NCBI GenBank assembly: GCA_022695795.1
Contig: MU404155.1
Coordinates: 90,139-154,138, forward strand
DNA length: 64,000 nucleotides
Reading direction: 5' to 3'
Source of the DNA: Biscogniauxia marginata
Lineage: Eukaryota; Ascomycota; Sordariomycetes; Xylariales; Xylariaceae
The notes beneath the pieces are model-generated. The model was not told the DNA's origin. It saw nothing but the letters and a program-made list of their open reading frames with translations, and made no database searches. Below are positions 36,801-48,456 of the stretch, in pieces. The first letter of the stretch is position 1; every line of letters begins with the position of its first letter. A program made the translations under genes and the position numbers.

Positions 36801-37427
36801 GGGGCATGTTTCTGAAGAGATTCAGCATCGCCTACAGCATCTGTTTGCTCGTGGTGATGACGGTCGTCGGAGTATCAACGCCGGAAGTGACTTGCTTGAC
36901 TTTGACCCTCATTGGAAGGATCACATGTGGTTCCATGAATTCTTTGATGGCGACACAGGACGTGGATTGGGCGCAACTCACCAATGTGGTTGGACCGGCC
37001 TAATTGCTCGAATGATCCATGATACTGGGTAAGCTTCACTTGAATGATTCTATATTACGAATACTGACACACGGACAGAGTCAGCTGCCGTCTCCCACAG
37101 ACCCCAAGAACCCCAACGGTTGGTATGGCGCACTACTTTGACGACATCCTGCACCGGCATATCGGTCTGGATGCGAAACCAAAGAGGGGACATGTGCGCC
37201 GGTCGTCCACTGCGAGGTCCATCGGCGGGCGAAGCGATTTCGACGCTTCAATCAATGGTGATGACTTCGACGCTCGTAGCGTCCCACCAGAAGACCCGGA
37301 GAGAGAAGCGCTGCGTAAGGAGGCCGACAGTCACCTCCACCAGTACATCTCAGAACAATTACAGAGAGTCAAGGAACACCAGGACCAGGGATTCGGCTCC
37401 GGTGATGAGTACGAGGCTCATGCTTAG
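33898..37427 (+). CDS. GH63-like large conserved protein (yeast YMR196W family)
   Basis: Proposed exons: 33898-34021, 34077-34112, 34196-34333, 34381-34463, a 3-nt microexon 34522-34524, 34583-35210, 35270-35729, 35787-37028 and 37079-37427, giving 1020 residues. The family has an (alpha/alpha)6-barrel like glycoside hydrolase 63 and is predicted cytosolic because no signal peptide is present. Conserved blocks include [88 protein letters not shown] and [15 protein letters not shown]. As I recall the family, homologues read N-T-P-T-H-S where exon 4 and exon 6 meet. The third residue T is supplied only if ACT (34522-34524) is spliced in, between two introns of 58 bp each. The exact end of exon 3 is also uncertain. 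Substrate is unknown. Confidence 0.88.
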
Positions 37428-38971
37428 ACATTCCATACGGATACTATTTTAGAGGTAGTAGTAGGGAGCTCCTAGAAGAGAATGGCTCGATGGTGTGCAT
37501 ACGCTTAGATAATATGCTTGCACTGGAGCACATTCGGCAATAGATGGGTTAGAGGGAGCACAAAGACAGATAAATAGGGGTGGTGGCATTCGACACAGTT
37601 TCAGTCCAGCCTATTGCATACTTGTTCGAAGAGTGAGTTAGGGGATGAGTTACTTTCCCTTTGTGTAGAAGCCCAGGTATACTTGACCAATATCAATACA
37701 CGAGGAGTCAGTCCTACTGAGGAATACATCGTTCATTGTCTGCACGTGAACTATATAACATGAGAGCATTGTCAACTCAAAGGCGTCTGAGTTTTGCGCA
37801 TAGAGATGTTGACCGAGGATACCTGGTTGCTGGTTGTGTTGCTACGGGGGGTATAATACGCGTTTTTGAGGATGCTTAATATAAGTATACTTGGTAGGAA
37901 CTCGTATGGTCCGTATAGGAAAACCTGCCGGGTTGTCTTGGGTATATACCATGACGCTCTGAGACTCAAATCGTCTATGGGAAATAGTTAGGTGTAGTTG
38001 GACAGGCGATAGTATCGTATCCTGTTTGTAGCCACTCACTCACTCACTCACTCTTTGCCCGGGTGCTGAGTCTCTTCGACGTTGATTCCTGCGGGTTAAA
38101 TAACGCCTTTTCACCCAACTAGTGAAAATAATCAAGTATTGATGGTCCTACTTCGTCGTGGCTGGTACTATGTAGGGATTGGGATGGGCGTACTTGAGGA
38201 ATATGGAGGGGTTGACTGACGGGTAAGGTAAACAAGCTGTTTAGAAGAACGTACACATGCCGTTTCTGGGACGTATAGTACGCCTTGGAAAAACGATATT
38301 AACTGCCGCTTCGATCCAATAGTCGCTCGTGATCTATTGTCATCGCCATCGAGCGCTTGAATTACTATCCCTCAGATTGAACCGAATGGCATACATATTT
38401 ATATATAAGTGCTTCATGCTCTCCGCCGGTTCAGAGTTCCGCTACGACTTCTAAGCTCGGGCCCCTTAACCCACGGCATCTTAATTCCCTCCTAAATATG
38501 CCTCGCGCCTCGCGGCATGAGAGCTCTTCCTATAGCCCCATATAAGTCTATTGCGCCCTTAGTGAGTACTCAGGGGGATAGTTGGCCAGTAAGGGACCGA
38601 TGTTCGAACAAATACAAAACAAGTAGTCAATCAGGCATCATATAGGAGAGTTACTCTGAAACCTCCTCTATCTCCCTTACCAGGTTCTTTACAAGTAGAA
38701 TGTTTCTTTCTAGGACTCCTTGCTCAGACCGCGTGTAGAGGACTTAGATGGGTTAGTGATTATATAATCAGAAGCGTTGTTTTAGGCCCGTGATGCACAT
38801 TTATGAATGATGCTACCAGACTCGGACATGGAGGACGAATGCTTCTTCTATTTTTACGCCCCTATACACAACCGTATTTCTATTGAAAGAAACCGGGCCT
38901 TCCCAGTTGCAAAGCGTCTTCCCATAGCGTCTTCCTATCCGCCGACCTTAAAACATAACCAAAAAAAAGAT
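37428..38971. other. Intergenic region
   Basis: About 1.5 kb between the GH63-like stop and the ATP5 stop. Only short ORFs without family patterns occur. A CACT repeat lies at 38033-38053. Confidence 0.5.
38033..38053. repeat. CACT tetranucleotide repeat
   Basis: Five tandem CACT units occur in intergenic DNA. No function is implied. Confidence 0.9.
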
Positions 38972-39891
38972 TTACAAGGTGTCTGTGAGAAGCTTGTTCA
39001 GTTTGGCGATCTTTGCCGAGACGGAGAGGTCGATTGTTCGGTCACCGATTTCCACAACCAGTCCACCAATAATGTCTGGGTTCACTTGGTTCGTCACCTT
39101 CAGCTTCTTGCCCTGGCCAACGTATTGTGACTTAGATATGGCGGTTTCCAGGCGGCTGAGAGTCCGGCTGTCCAGTGGCTAAGGAGACTTTATCAGCACA
39201 GTCCATGTCTGAAAGCATCCTCTCGTTCATGCAAGAAATTTCCACGAGTTATACCATACCTGAGCGCTAGTGACGACCAACTCGACCTCGCCGTGGGAGG
39301 CGCTCATGATCTCGGCGAACCTATCGGAAACCTCCTTCAGAAGTCCTAGACGGTTGTTCTCGGCTAGCGTAGCGAGGAAGTTCTTGACGGTCTCGTTCGC
39401 GTTCGCGGCTCCGATCGCCTTTAGCAACTCGGCAACGATGGCGCTCTTGTCGCCTGCGGTGAGGGTCGGGGTACGCAGGATGGTGGCCAGCTTGGCATCC
39501 TTGCTGTAGAGACCACCGAGGGCGCTCAGGGCCTTGGCAGTCGGTTCGAGAGAGGAGGACTTGACAGCGGCCGTGTACTAAATAGCTCATGCGTCAGTCT
39601 GCCTCGCGCCAATTTCCCCGGGGGGTTTCGCAATATCTCTTCAAAATCTTTTCCTCGGCTTGATTGGCTAATACTGAAAAAAAAAAACCTCAAACTGATA
39701 TGGCAATTGAGCAGGGCGAAGGGGGAGCGCCGTACCAGAGCAGTGGCATAGGTGCCGTCGATGCCAAAGACAGCGATCGGAGGCTTGACATTTTGGGTGG
39801 CAGGGGCGGCGTAAGAGCGCACAGGAACCCGAGCAAGCGTCCGCTGGGGAGCTGCAGCTCGAATTGACCGGATTGCCTGGCGAGAGAACAT
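38972..39891 (-). CDS. ATP5: ATP synthase peripheral-stalk subunit 5 (OSCP), mitochondrial
   Basis: Exons in reading order are 39736-39891, 39260-39577 and 38972-39178, giving 226 residues, all in phase 0. OSCP joins the F1 head of mitochondrial ATP synthase to the peripheral stalk. The N-terminus MFSRQAIRSIRAAAPQRTLA is a classic basic presequence, followed by VRSYAAP, a likely processing region. Mature features are GIDGTYATALYTAAVKSSSL, SKDAKLATILRTPTL, NFLATLAENNRLGLL and the C-terminal NPDIIGGLVVEIGDRTIDLS, the family signature. An upstream in-frame start at 40011 is less likely because it would put the presequence internally. It is divergent from the DUF2293 gene. Confidence 0.95.
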
Positions 39892-40697
39892 GGCGGCCGA
39901 GGAAGGGAGGGCAAAAACAAGGGTTGATGCGAATCTGAAGAAATGATGTCGTTTTGAGCTCGTCCTCACAAAAGGTTGTCTGCAAGAAATCAACCGACCA
40001 GCCGGGGCCAATTGGGCAGTGTGGCTTGGATATGGTGCCTTAGGCCGGAACTAGTGGGCTCAGCCACATTTATGTATTAAGTCGGGTACCTTGGTAGCTG
40101 CCCGAGGCGCGTCCACTTTAAAACCGGGCAAAGGGGGGCAATGGTGGCTTGACATCATTTAGGTATTAGTATTAGGTAAGGCACCCAGAAGGATAAAAGC
40201 CGATCAATTGAACCTATTTGCGCATGCCCGTCAGGTGCAACTCTTTGAACTTTTGCCTTCTGCCCAACAACTTGGGAGCACCTGCGGCCGACCAACTTTT
40301 GCCCTTTCAACGCGCCCCCAAAAATCCTGAAGAAAAGAACATTTCTGGTGAATCCTGGCTTTTCGCCTGACTCCAGTACTCACTAATCAGGAAGAAAAAA
40401 ACAGGGTCATCATCCATTTGGTCGTCATTGCTAGACCTGCTACCGTGACATTTCTTTCTTTTCGTCCATCCTCCTGCATAGCAAGGCATCTTTTTCTTGT
40501 CTTGCTCTGTCTCACGGAATCTTAGGACGTATTTTCCTCTCTCTGGTCAGGGTACGCATCCATCCTATCATGGTGTCGTAGCTGTTCCAGTGTAGTCGCA
40601 ACTTTCTTTTCCTTGTTTATCGTTTCCCTTTCTCCTATACCTATATCACCTGCAGCCAGTCTGTTTCTATTATGGTAAGACTAGGATCACTGTCGTG
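39892..40697. other. Divergent promoter region of ATP5 and the DUF2293 gene
   Basis: The 806 bases between two divergent starts contain no gene. T-rich and C-rich tracts near 40440-40660 precede the DUF2293 start. Confidence 0.5.
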
Positions 40698-43692
40698 ATG
40701 ACGAGAGAAAAAAAGAAGGCGCCGGCGCCTACGCGCGGCATCCAGGCCGTGACCCGTCGCGCCAAGATGGAGAGAGCCCAGCACTACCAGGATCGCATCT
40801 GGCGGAATCTAAACCCACTGAAGGAGCCGCCGAAGGTGAAGCACAAGACTTACTTCGAATTGGCCGAGAACATGAACAAGAGGAAGAAATTGGAATTCCA
40901 GGTAGGTCAATGTCGCAGAGATCGCCGAGACAGGTGGGCAGTACTCACTCGTAATAGATCATGACCGATAGGCACCCGCCGCCAGGCTTTGAGTTCGTTC
41001 CCACTGGACATCCTGAACTATCACAGACATGCAAGGACTTGTCGCGAGAGCAAGATGCCATGATCTTCATCGTCTCCGTATGTACTTCCTCTTTGCCACG
41101 CCTCGGAGAATTACTGACGTTGTGATACCCTCAAGGACTCGAGAAACCCAGACAACCTCGAACACCACATGAATCGCGCCGGCTACCACTTTCGACAGCC
41201 CATCGTTGACAAAGCTCGAAAGATCCTAAAGCAGAAGGGCCACCGCGACTACGCTGCTAGGACTCGCAGACCCGGCGAACCAGAACCCATCCCCAACACC
41301 CAGCAAGAAATCAACCGAGAAGCTGATGCTGTTCTAAGAGATCTTTTCCCGAGAATTCCTAACACAGACAGGCACGAAATTATACAGCATGCCTTTAAGA
41401 AAGTATGATTTATAGGTCCTATCTGTCTCTCGGTCCAAACTCGGCATACTGATACCATTCTCTTAAAACAGGACGGCAAATTCAATGGCGAATTCAAAGT
41501 TGGTATGGCTAAAGAACTAACTCTAGCGCGTCGTGTTCAACTTGCAGCCCTTGCTCATATCAGACATACCCATACCCGCTATGATGAACTCCTGAAGGAG
41601 TCGGACTGGGCCAATGCTCGAAAAGCTGTAGAAAAACCATGCCTGGACATCATCGTCAAGTGGCGAGGAGATGAAGAGACTGGTCGTGATCAGCTCGATG
41701 AGATTCTCCGAGAAGTAATCGAGATCTCTGATACCGAAACCGATTCCGAGGATGAAAGTTCCGGCCCCGAAGACGTACGAATGCACAATTTCAGACCAAG
41801 GCCGGTGGTAGACCAGGTGATGCTGCAGGGGCCCTCGCACCCTAGCCCACAACCTATTGCCAATGGTCACAGGAATCACTCAACCCCTATAGGGACGATG
41901 ACACCGCCTAGACATCGAGTAGTCACGAGGGCCGAGAGAAGAACTGCCCGGAAGACGCAGCAACGGTTTAGGAGATATGCTGCTGCCGCTCAAGCTCTTG
42001 CAGATTCCTCACATCCAAATGGCCCCAACAATGGCTCCGTCGTATCCGATTTTGCCCCGGTTGCCATAGATACCACGAGGCGTCAGGGCTCTAGCCATCT
42101 GATAAGCTCCGATCGCGAGCCTCTAGTAGCTTTGCATCATCGTACGCCGAATCCAGGACAAATTCAAGATCGTGTCGATGCACGAATGGAATCGCCCCGT
42201 TTCCCCAATGGTCACCCCAGAGAGAGGACTGCCGTATTGCCCCCCGGTCTTTCTGAACATCAAATGCATGATGCTTCTCCTCAGATCATCTGTATGCCGG
42301 ATAACCATAGGCCCAAAGTTGGGCTACCAAGATTGAGTCACCGTCCCGAAATCTCGGTTTCACCAGTAAGAACTGGTTTGCAGGATATGCTACTGCCGTC
42401 CATTGAGCCCGCATCACCTGATATTTACCGGGGTCCGCAGCATGCGTCCCAGATCTTGCATCGTGAGTCAAGACGGTTTGCAGAAGTTCCTCGTGTAGTT
42501 TCTCGAACTATTGTTGAGCCAGCCGCTTCTATCCCGAGGCCCCATTCCCCGGGTGGTATGACTATTGGTGACGAGACAGCTGCAAAACGCCGTCGAATTA
42601 CACCTTATTTTCATAGCGATCTTGATTCGCAATCTAGCTCTTCATTTGTTTGTGTTAACCATCAGGCTCGAGATGAGGATATTCGACGTGCACCATTTGA
42701 ATACCTCTCAGACGGGCCCCTCGCATCTCTGAGGGCTGCAGACAATGCTATGCCCCAGTACAGGTCTTGGGCCATGCCCAGAGAGGAGGTCACATCTGCC
42801 AGCCGTGGAGATGGTCCTCCTAGAACAAGGACTAATCCTATTTTTATTGATGGGACCGACGATTACCAGCCTCGCCGTGTAGTGGAAATGCGAGGGCCTC
42901 CTACGTACGAGAATTACGAGCCACTTCCCCCAAGAAGAGGGGAGATCATCCATGAAATTTCCGTGCGGGGAGACCCTCGCACTCAAGTTGCTCCGAGAGT
43001 GATATATGTTGATGAACCAGTTCCTAGGGCGAGGGATGCATCTGACCACTACCAGCATGGTTTCCATCACCCTGGCTATGGACCAGATTCTCGTCAGGAC
43101 CAGCAACATTGCATGCCTCCTGAGGGCTCACATCGTCGCATGGTCGCGGAATACCAGTCTGGTCGTTATAGAGACATCATACGAGACAACCAGCAAGTGC
43201 GCAACCCAAATGACTGGCCCGCCAATGTGCCTAGGGAAACTGAAGTTGTGCACCGTGGCCCAGAACAACACGGAATGTAAGTCTTGTTTCGAAAAACGAA
43301 AAGGCTAGCTTAGACAGTGCCACTCCTGTAGACACACGAGGGCTTAACAAAATATGTCGACAGTCACTAACAAGGTTTGCAGGCGATATGAGACTAGTAA
43401 GAACGGGTTCCATGAACATTCGAACTTCGCCCCTGTTATACAGCCGCACCGGGAGTTGCGACATCCAGATAATGGCCCACCGGTCTCTCACGGGCAAGTA
43501 CATCAAGTACATGAAAGCCCCCAGTACATACGCATCAGGGCTGGTGATGCTGCAGCGTCCGAGATGGACTATAGACTTGACGATCAAAGACCATTTCCAG
43601 TGAACCCAGGCCGAACCGGGTACGCAGAGTCTCCCGGTCCCACTCAATACCACGTATCTGGGCGACATGACGTGATCTGGGTGGATCATTGA
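40698..43692 (+). CDS. DUF2293 domain protein with long disordered C-terminus
   Basis: Exons 40698-40901, 40958-41077, 41136-41402, 41472-43276 and 43383-43692 give 901 residues. The N-terminal basic segment (REKKKAPAPTRGIQAVTRRAK) may bind nucleic acid or be a nuclear signal. The DUF2293 region follows (EADAVLRDLFPRIPNTDR, HEIIQHAFKK, then KELTLARRVQLAALAHIRHT and RYDELLKESDWANARKAVE). This is a fungus-specific domain of unknown role. From about residue 270 to the end the protein is predicted disordered: rich in Pro, Arg, His, Ser and Gln, with a KRRR nuclear-signal-like patch (TAAKRRRITPYF). The start at 40698 is the first ATG of the frame. No enzymatic motif is seen. Confidence 0.85.
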
Positions 43693-44566
43693 TCCCTAAG
43701 AAGTGCTTTTCGACATCAGCTGCCCTGTCTGTCAAAAAGATTTTAGTTCACGATCGATCCGAGCTTTTTCTATCCCTAGACGAACCTTTCGCTAGTTGTG
43801 ACAATACTCTATGTTCATATGTATCTTCAGCACATGAACTTATGGAGTCATGATCACTCACCTGTGAGTATTCATTTGAAATTGATTATTGGATTGATGT
43901 ATTGACCATTACGATATCAGCAGTATTGATGCGTAGGGCGTCACTACCTACTAGATCCACAAGAACACCTACCTATATAGACGAGCGGAGAGCCTCGGGA
44001 GCTATAGTTTCTCTAGAATAGGAAGGCAAGGGTTTACAAAAAAACGGATTCGGACATTGCAGCATACAAGATACCCAGCCATTTTGGCATTGTTGAGGCT
44101 GTTTTTTTATGCCGCTCAGGAAGCATGACTGCATAATAGATAGGCGTTAGGGTGACTATACCAGGGCAACCGAGTATAGTACTATTAAGCAGAAGGTGGA
44201 ACGGAGTTTGGTTAGAGGGCTTTGAGGGCTACTATTTTCTCTCTTGTATGGCGTCGCCTAGTCAAAAGGTGATATTTGCCCCCGGAGAGCCCATTGTGTC
44301 TAATACTATATATGTATATACTAGTCGCAAGAGCACCGCGCGAGTCGTGCTCTGGACAAAACTGCCCCGACAATAGAGGTACATTTACAGGCCTGACCTG
44401 GATCGCTATTTGAACAAGTTCGCATTCATAACTCCACTCCCGTCTATCCAATTCCATTCGTTTGATGATTAGCCTTCTGAATCTAACTAAATCTGACCAC
44501 TCAGCGTCTCCTATCTCATACACCTCTCGCTCCTCCCGATCATATGCTTCGACGGCACGTGTGCTG
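43693..44566. other. Convergent intergenic region
   Basis: The 874 bases between the DUF2293 stop and the VPS20 stop hold no recognised gene. Short ORFs here lack family patterns. Confidence 0.5.
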
Positions 44567-44836
44567 CTATGAAGCAAGCATCACCCTCCTTTCTGCTTGC
44601 GGCTGTTCCTGGGGCGCCTCCGGTTCCTGCACCGCCGCGACTTCGGGTTCGGGCAATTTGGTGTCGGGGACCGTAGGCATGCGCACGGGCGGCGGTCCGT
44701 TGACCTGGAGCTCGAGGGCGGCCAGCTCGTCCTCGACTTCGTCCTCGTCCTGGTTCGTGATGCGTCCACCGAGCATCTCACTGACTTCCTGCGCGGAGGG
44801 GAGGGGAAATGGGTATGTTAGCGACAAAGTTTTATT

Positions 44837-44888
<52 letters not shown>

Positions 44889-45441
44889 ATGAAGACCAGA
44901 AACTGTGGAACGTACCCTCTGGTAGGCGACGGCGTCGGCCGACTCGCCCATGAGCTTCTCGACGTGGGCGAGGCCGCCCATCTCGGCGTGGATCTCGCGC
45001 AGGACGCGGGTCCCTTGCTGCAGGCCGAAGACGACGTCCTTCTGGATGAGGGCGAACTCGACCGAGCGCGTCAGCTGCTCGAGCTGGGCCAGCTGTGCGT
45101 CCGTCTGCGAGAGCAGAGACTCCTGGTACTTCTTGCGCCGCAGCGCGAGCAGCGCGCGCTTGCGGTCACCCGCCGCCAGCATCTCGCGCGCGATCGCCGT
45201 CTCCCGGTCCGTCAGGATCGCGATCCGCCGCTGGTACTGGTGCAGCTTGTCACGCTGCAGCTTGAGGTCGAGGATCGCCCTGGAACACCCGGGGGGGGAT
45301 TTGGTTAGTCCACCGCCTGGGAGCTGGGTTTGCGAAAGGAGTGGGGAGGAGGCAGTCGGAAAGCGGGATTTGGTCGATCGTATCGGACTGGGACTGAACT
45401 CACCTATCTTGGGCGGTCACTCGGCTGTTGTTATTCCCCAT
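44567..45441 (-). CDS. VPS20: ESCRT-III subunit Vps20 (CHMP6)
   Basis: Exons in reading order are 45404-45441, 44916-45279 and 44567-44788, giving 207 residues. Vps20 starts ESCRT-III assembly on endosomes, linking ESCRT-II to Snf7. The protein begins MGNNNSRVTAQDR, so Gly2 is a likely N-myristoylation site, as known for the family. The basic first helices (AILDLKLQRDKLHQYQRRI, REMLAAGDRKRALLALRRKK) and later acidic helices (TNQDEDEVEDELAALELQ) give the usual charge pattern of Snf7-fold proteins. The C-terminus is rich in Pro and Glu and holds the MIM-like region. Intron 2 contains a TA/TG microsatellite. Yeast Vps20 is 221 residues. The gene is divergent from RIX7. Confidence 0.9.
44836..44887. 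repeat. TA/TG dinucleotide microsatellite in VPS20 intron 2
   Basis: About ten TA units are followed directly by about fifteen TG units. The repeat lies within intron 2 of VPS20 (44789-44915), so length change would not alter the protein. Confidence 0.9.
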
Positions 45442-46149
45442 CGTATATTATATCTTCTTCTTCTTCTCCTACTCCTCCTCTTTATCTTTGCCGAATATTT
45501 ACTCTCGTTCTTTCTTTCTTTCTTTTTTCTTCTTTTTTTGTCGTTTCACCTTAACCCTGGAATCCGCTATGGAGGACTCCGCGCCGGGTACATTGTCCAC
45601 GAGATAAAACCAAAGCGCGATTTCGTCGATAAAAGGGAGCGGTAGGATGATGGGTTCTAGGTTGTCGCTTCTGCTTTGGAAAAGAGGATATATGGGGGGA
45701 AAAAAATATGGTGGGTTGCCCGCGTGGATGCCGTACCTTTGGGCAGTAAGTTGCACAAGTTGTTGATATCAGGTTGTCTGCTGCTGCGGCAGGATGTACC
45801 AGGGTGTGCTTGTCTGTCGTTGTTGTCCGGCAGGTGAGCGCTATCGATAACGTTTTAAGGTTTACACTAGACGGGAGGAATGACGCAGCGGGAGTTTTGC
45901 AGGCGCATCTTTAGGTCTTGACTGCTTAAACTCTCGATGTGCTCCACTTTTACCTGAATATGATCAATCTTTTTAATTGCTAACCTGCATTTTCTCAATA
46001 TTATTTTCTTCATTTGAACTTATTTACACTACTTTACTTTACATGTGCAGCTACACATCAACTTCTTATATTCCAACTAGAAATATATCCTCTTTTCCCC
46101 CTGCTCATTCTCTGACCTCTACACTCCGCGCAGCGTACCAGCTTCAGTT
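45442..46149. other. Divergent promoter region of VPS20 and RIX7
   Basis: The 708 bases contain TCTTC repeats (45450-45480), T-rich tracts and no recognised gene. Both starts face outward, so regulatory sites may be shared. Confidence 0.5.
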
Positions 46150-48456
46150 ATGAACGGGGTCTCTCGTGCACTAGACCGTGACGTGCACCAGATCGTCCAG
46201 AAGTTTGAAGACCAGCTGGTGCGTGAAAACCAGGGGAGCGGCAAGGACAGTCCCCCCAAATTCACGGTTGCTGGTGTCTACGACTCTATCAAGAGGTCGA
46301 ATTCTAGCCTTGCACGCCAAAAAAAGCGGCTGCTCGAAGATTCGATTGAACGAGTGCTGCGCCAGCGGAAGAAGGAGAGACAAGACGACGACGAGGAAGC
46401 ACATCTCGAAGCCAAATCCAATTCACCAGAATCAAAGGTAATACTGGCCAACTACCCCATCAATGACCGATACGTTTACACATCCGTTATACCCGTTAAC
46501 CACTTATTATAGGGGTCAGATTATTCTCTGGCGAACAGAAGAATTGTCAAGTCCTGGAGCATGGCTAGCAGGCAGCGCAACATGTCTCAAGAAGCAACGG
46601 CCTCGCTAGGCGACAGCCTCAACGCTACTTTGACAACATCCACCCAAAGGCAGTCAGATGATGAGCCTAGACCCAAGAAACGCAAGACTGAGCGAAAGGG
46701 AGATTACAGTCCCCCAAGTGACCTATGTTTTGAAAACCTTGGTGGAATGAACGAAGCCATCAAACTACTCGTCGATACGGTCACCTTCCCAATGTGTTGG
46801 CCTGAGCTCTGTTTGCGGGGTGTGTTGCAACCAGCACGCGGTATCTTGCTACATGGGCCTCCAGGTTGTGGGAAAACACTGTTGGCGAATACCTTCGCTT
46901 CGGAACTTAAGGTTTCATTCATGCCAGTTTCGGCTCCGACACTCGTCGCCGGTATGTCTGGAGAGTCCGAGAAAAAGATCAGGGAGCTCTACGAGACGGC
47001 TAAGAAGATTGCGCCGTGCCTAATCTTCATTGATGAGATCGATGCCATCATGGGCAAGCGTGAAAACGCGCAGAGGGAGATGGAGAAGCGCATGGTCGCT
47101 CAGATGTTGACTTGCATGGATAGTCTGGACCCTAGGACGATGGGAGGCAAGATTGTTGTGACAATTGCGGCTACTAACCGGCCGGACAGCCTTGATCCAG
47201 CCCTAAGAAGAGCTGGGCGGTTTGATAAAGAACTCAGCATCGGTATACCAAATGAGAAAGCACGGGAGGCAATTTTACGCAAGTTACTACGTGATAGCAG
47301 GGTCTCTGATGACATCGATTACAAGATCCTGGCAAAGGCAACGCCTGGATTCGTTGGTGCAGACTTGGGGGAGGTGGTTGCAGAAGCCAATTCTTTTATG
47401 GTAAATCATTTAATCACTCAACAAACGGGATTGTCTCCGGACATGAGGGTGGACGGTAACGGAAACGATCAAGTTGTAATAGCCCAGCACCGTTGGCTTA
47501 TGGCCAACGTTTCGAAGCCTCTTCCCGATGACCTACTCAAAATTACGATGCAACATATGCTCGATGCGATTAAGAAGGTTCAACCGTCTGCAAAGCGCGA
47601 GGGTTTCACAACAATTCCAGACACTACTTGGGAACAAATTGGCTCTCTTAAGAACATACGAGAGCATCTCAAGTTGTCTATTGTTGATCCTATCCGGGAT
47701 CCGGAATCCTTTGCCGAATTAGGCATCACTACACCCTCTGGTGTCCTACTCTGGGGCCCTCCTGGCTGCGGCAAGACCCTGATGGCCATGGCGGTAGCGA
47801 ACGAAGCTAATGCGAACTTCATCTCCATCAAGGGTCCTGAACTACTCAACAAATACTTGGGTGAGTCGGAACGAGCTGTACGCCAGGTTTTCAGTCGCGC
47901 AAGCGCCTCAGCACCGTGCATAGTCTTCTTTGATGAGCTGGATGCCCTCGGCCCCCGCCGCGACGCCAGTGGTCATGACGCTAGCAGGAGGGTCGTCAAC
48001 CAACTACTCACGGAAATGGATGGTATGGGCAGCCGGCAGGGTGTATATATCATCGGGGCTACAAACCGCCCTGATATGATTGACTCAGCTATGCTGCGAC
48101 CCGGCCGGCTTGGCACTCACATATTCGTCGACGTGCCAGACGCCGACGGTCGTGTGGATATTCTCAAAACCCGTGTAACATGCCGACTGCCCAAGTATCC
48201 CTACATGGATGTCCTCGACAGAGTGGCCCGCGATCCGAGGTGCGCGAGGTTCAGCGGTGCCGACCTGGAAAACCTCCATCGCGCCGCCGGAGAGGCAGCC
48301 GTCAAACGGGCCAAGATTGGGCCTAATAAGACAGGGCCTACTCGCACGTTGATGCCGGAGGACTGGGAATATGCGCTCGGCCATACTAAGGCCAGTATCA
48401 CAGAAAGCGATTTACAACTGTATGGGGAGATAGAGGAGGCGATGGGCTGGAAATGA
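46150..48456 (+). CDS. RIX7: Ribosome biogenesis AAA ATPase Rix7 (NVL-like)
   Basis: Exons 46150-46437 and 46513-48456 give 743 residues. Rix7 is a double-ring AAA ATPase that removes Nsa1 from pre-60S particles in the nucleolus. The N-terminal 95 residues form a small helical domain and are followed by a basic nuclear-signal patch (RPKKRKTERKGD). The first AAA domain has Walker A GPPGCGKTLL, Walker B LIFIDEIDAI and NRPDSLDPALRR with GRFDKE. The second has GPPGCGKTLM, IVFFDELDALGPRR, and NRPDMIDSAMLRPGR. Both domains look catalytically complete. The end (LQLYGEIEEAMGWK) matches the family tail. Yeast Rix7 is 837 residues; the shorter length here lies in the linkers. Confidence 0.96.

Noticed and set aside
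44544..45308. 254-codon ORF on the plus strand over VPS20
   Set aside because: It is antisense to VPS20 exons and runs through the TA/TG microsatellite, giving a nonsense repeat of Tyr-Ile and Cys-Val; no family resemblance.
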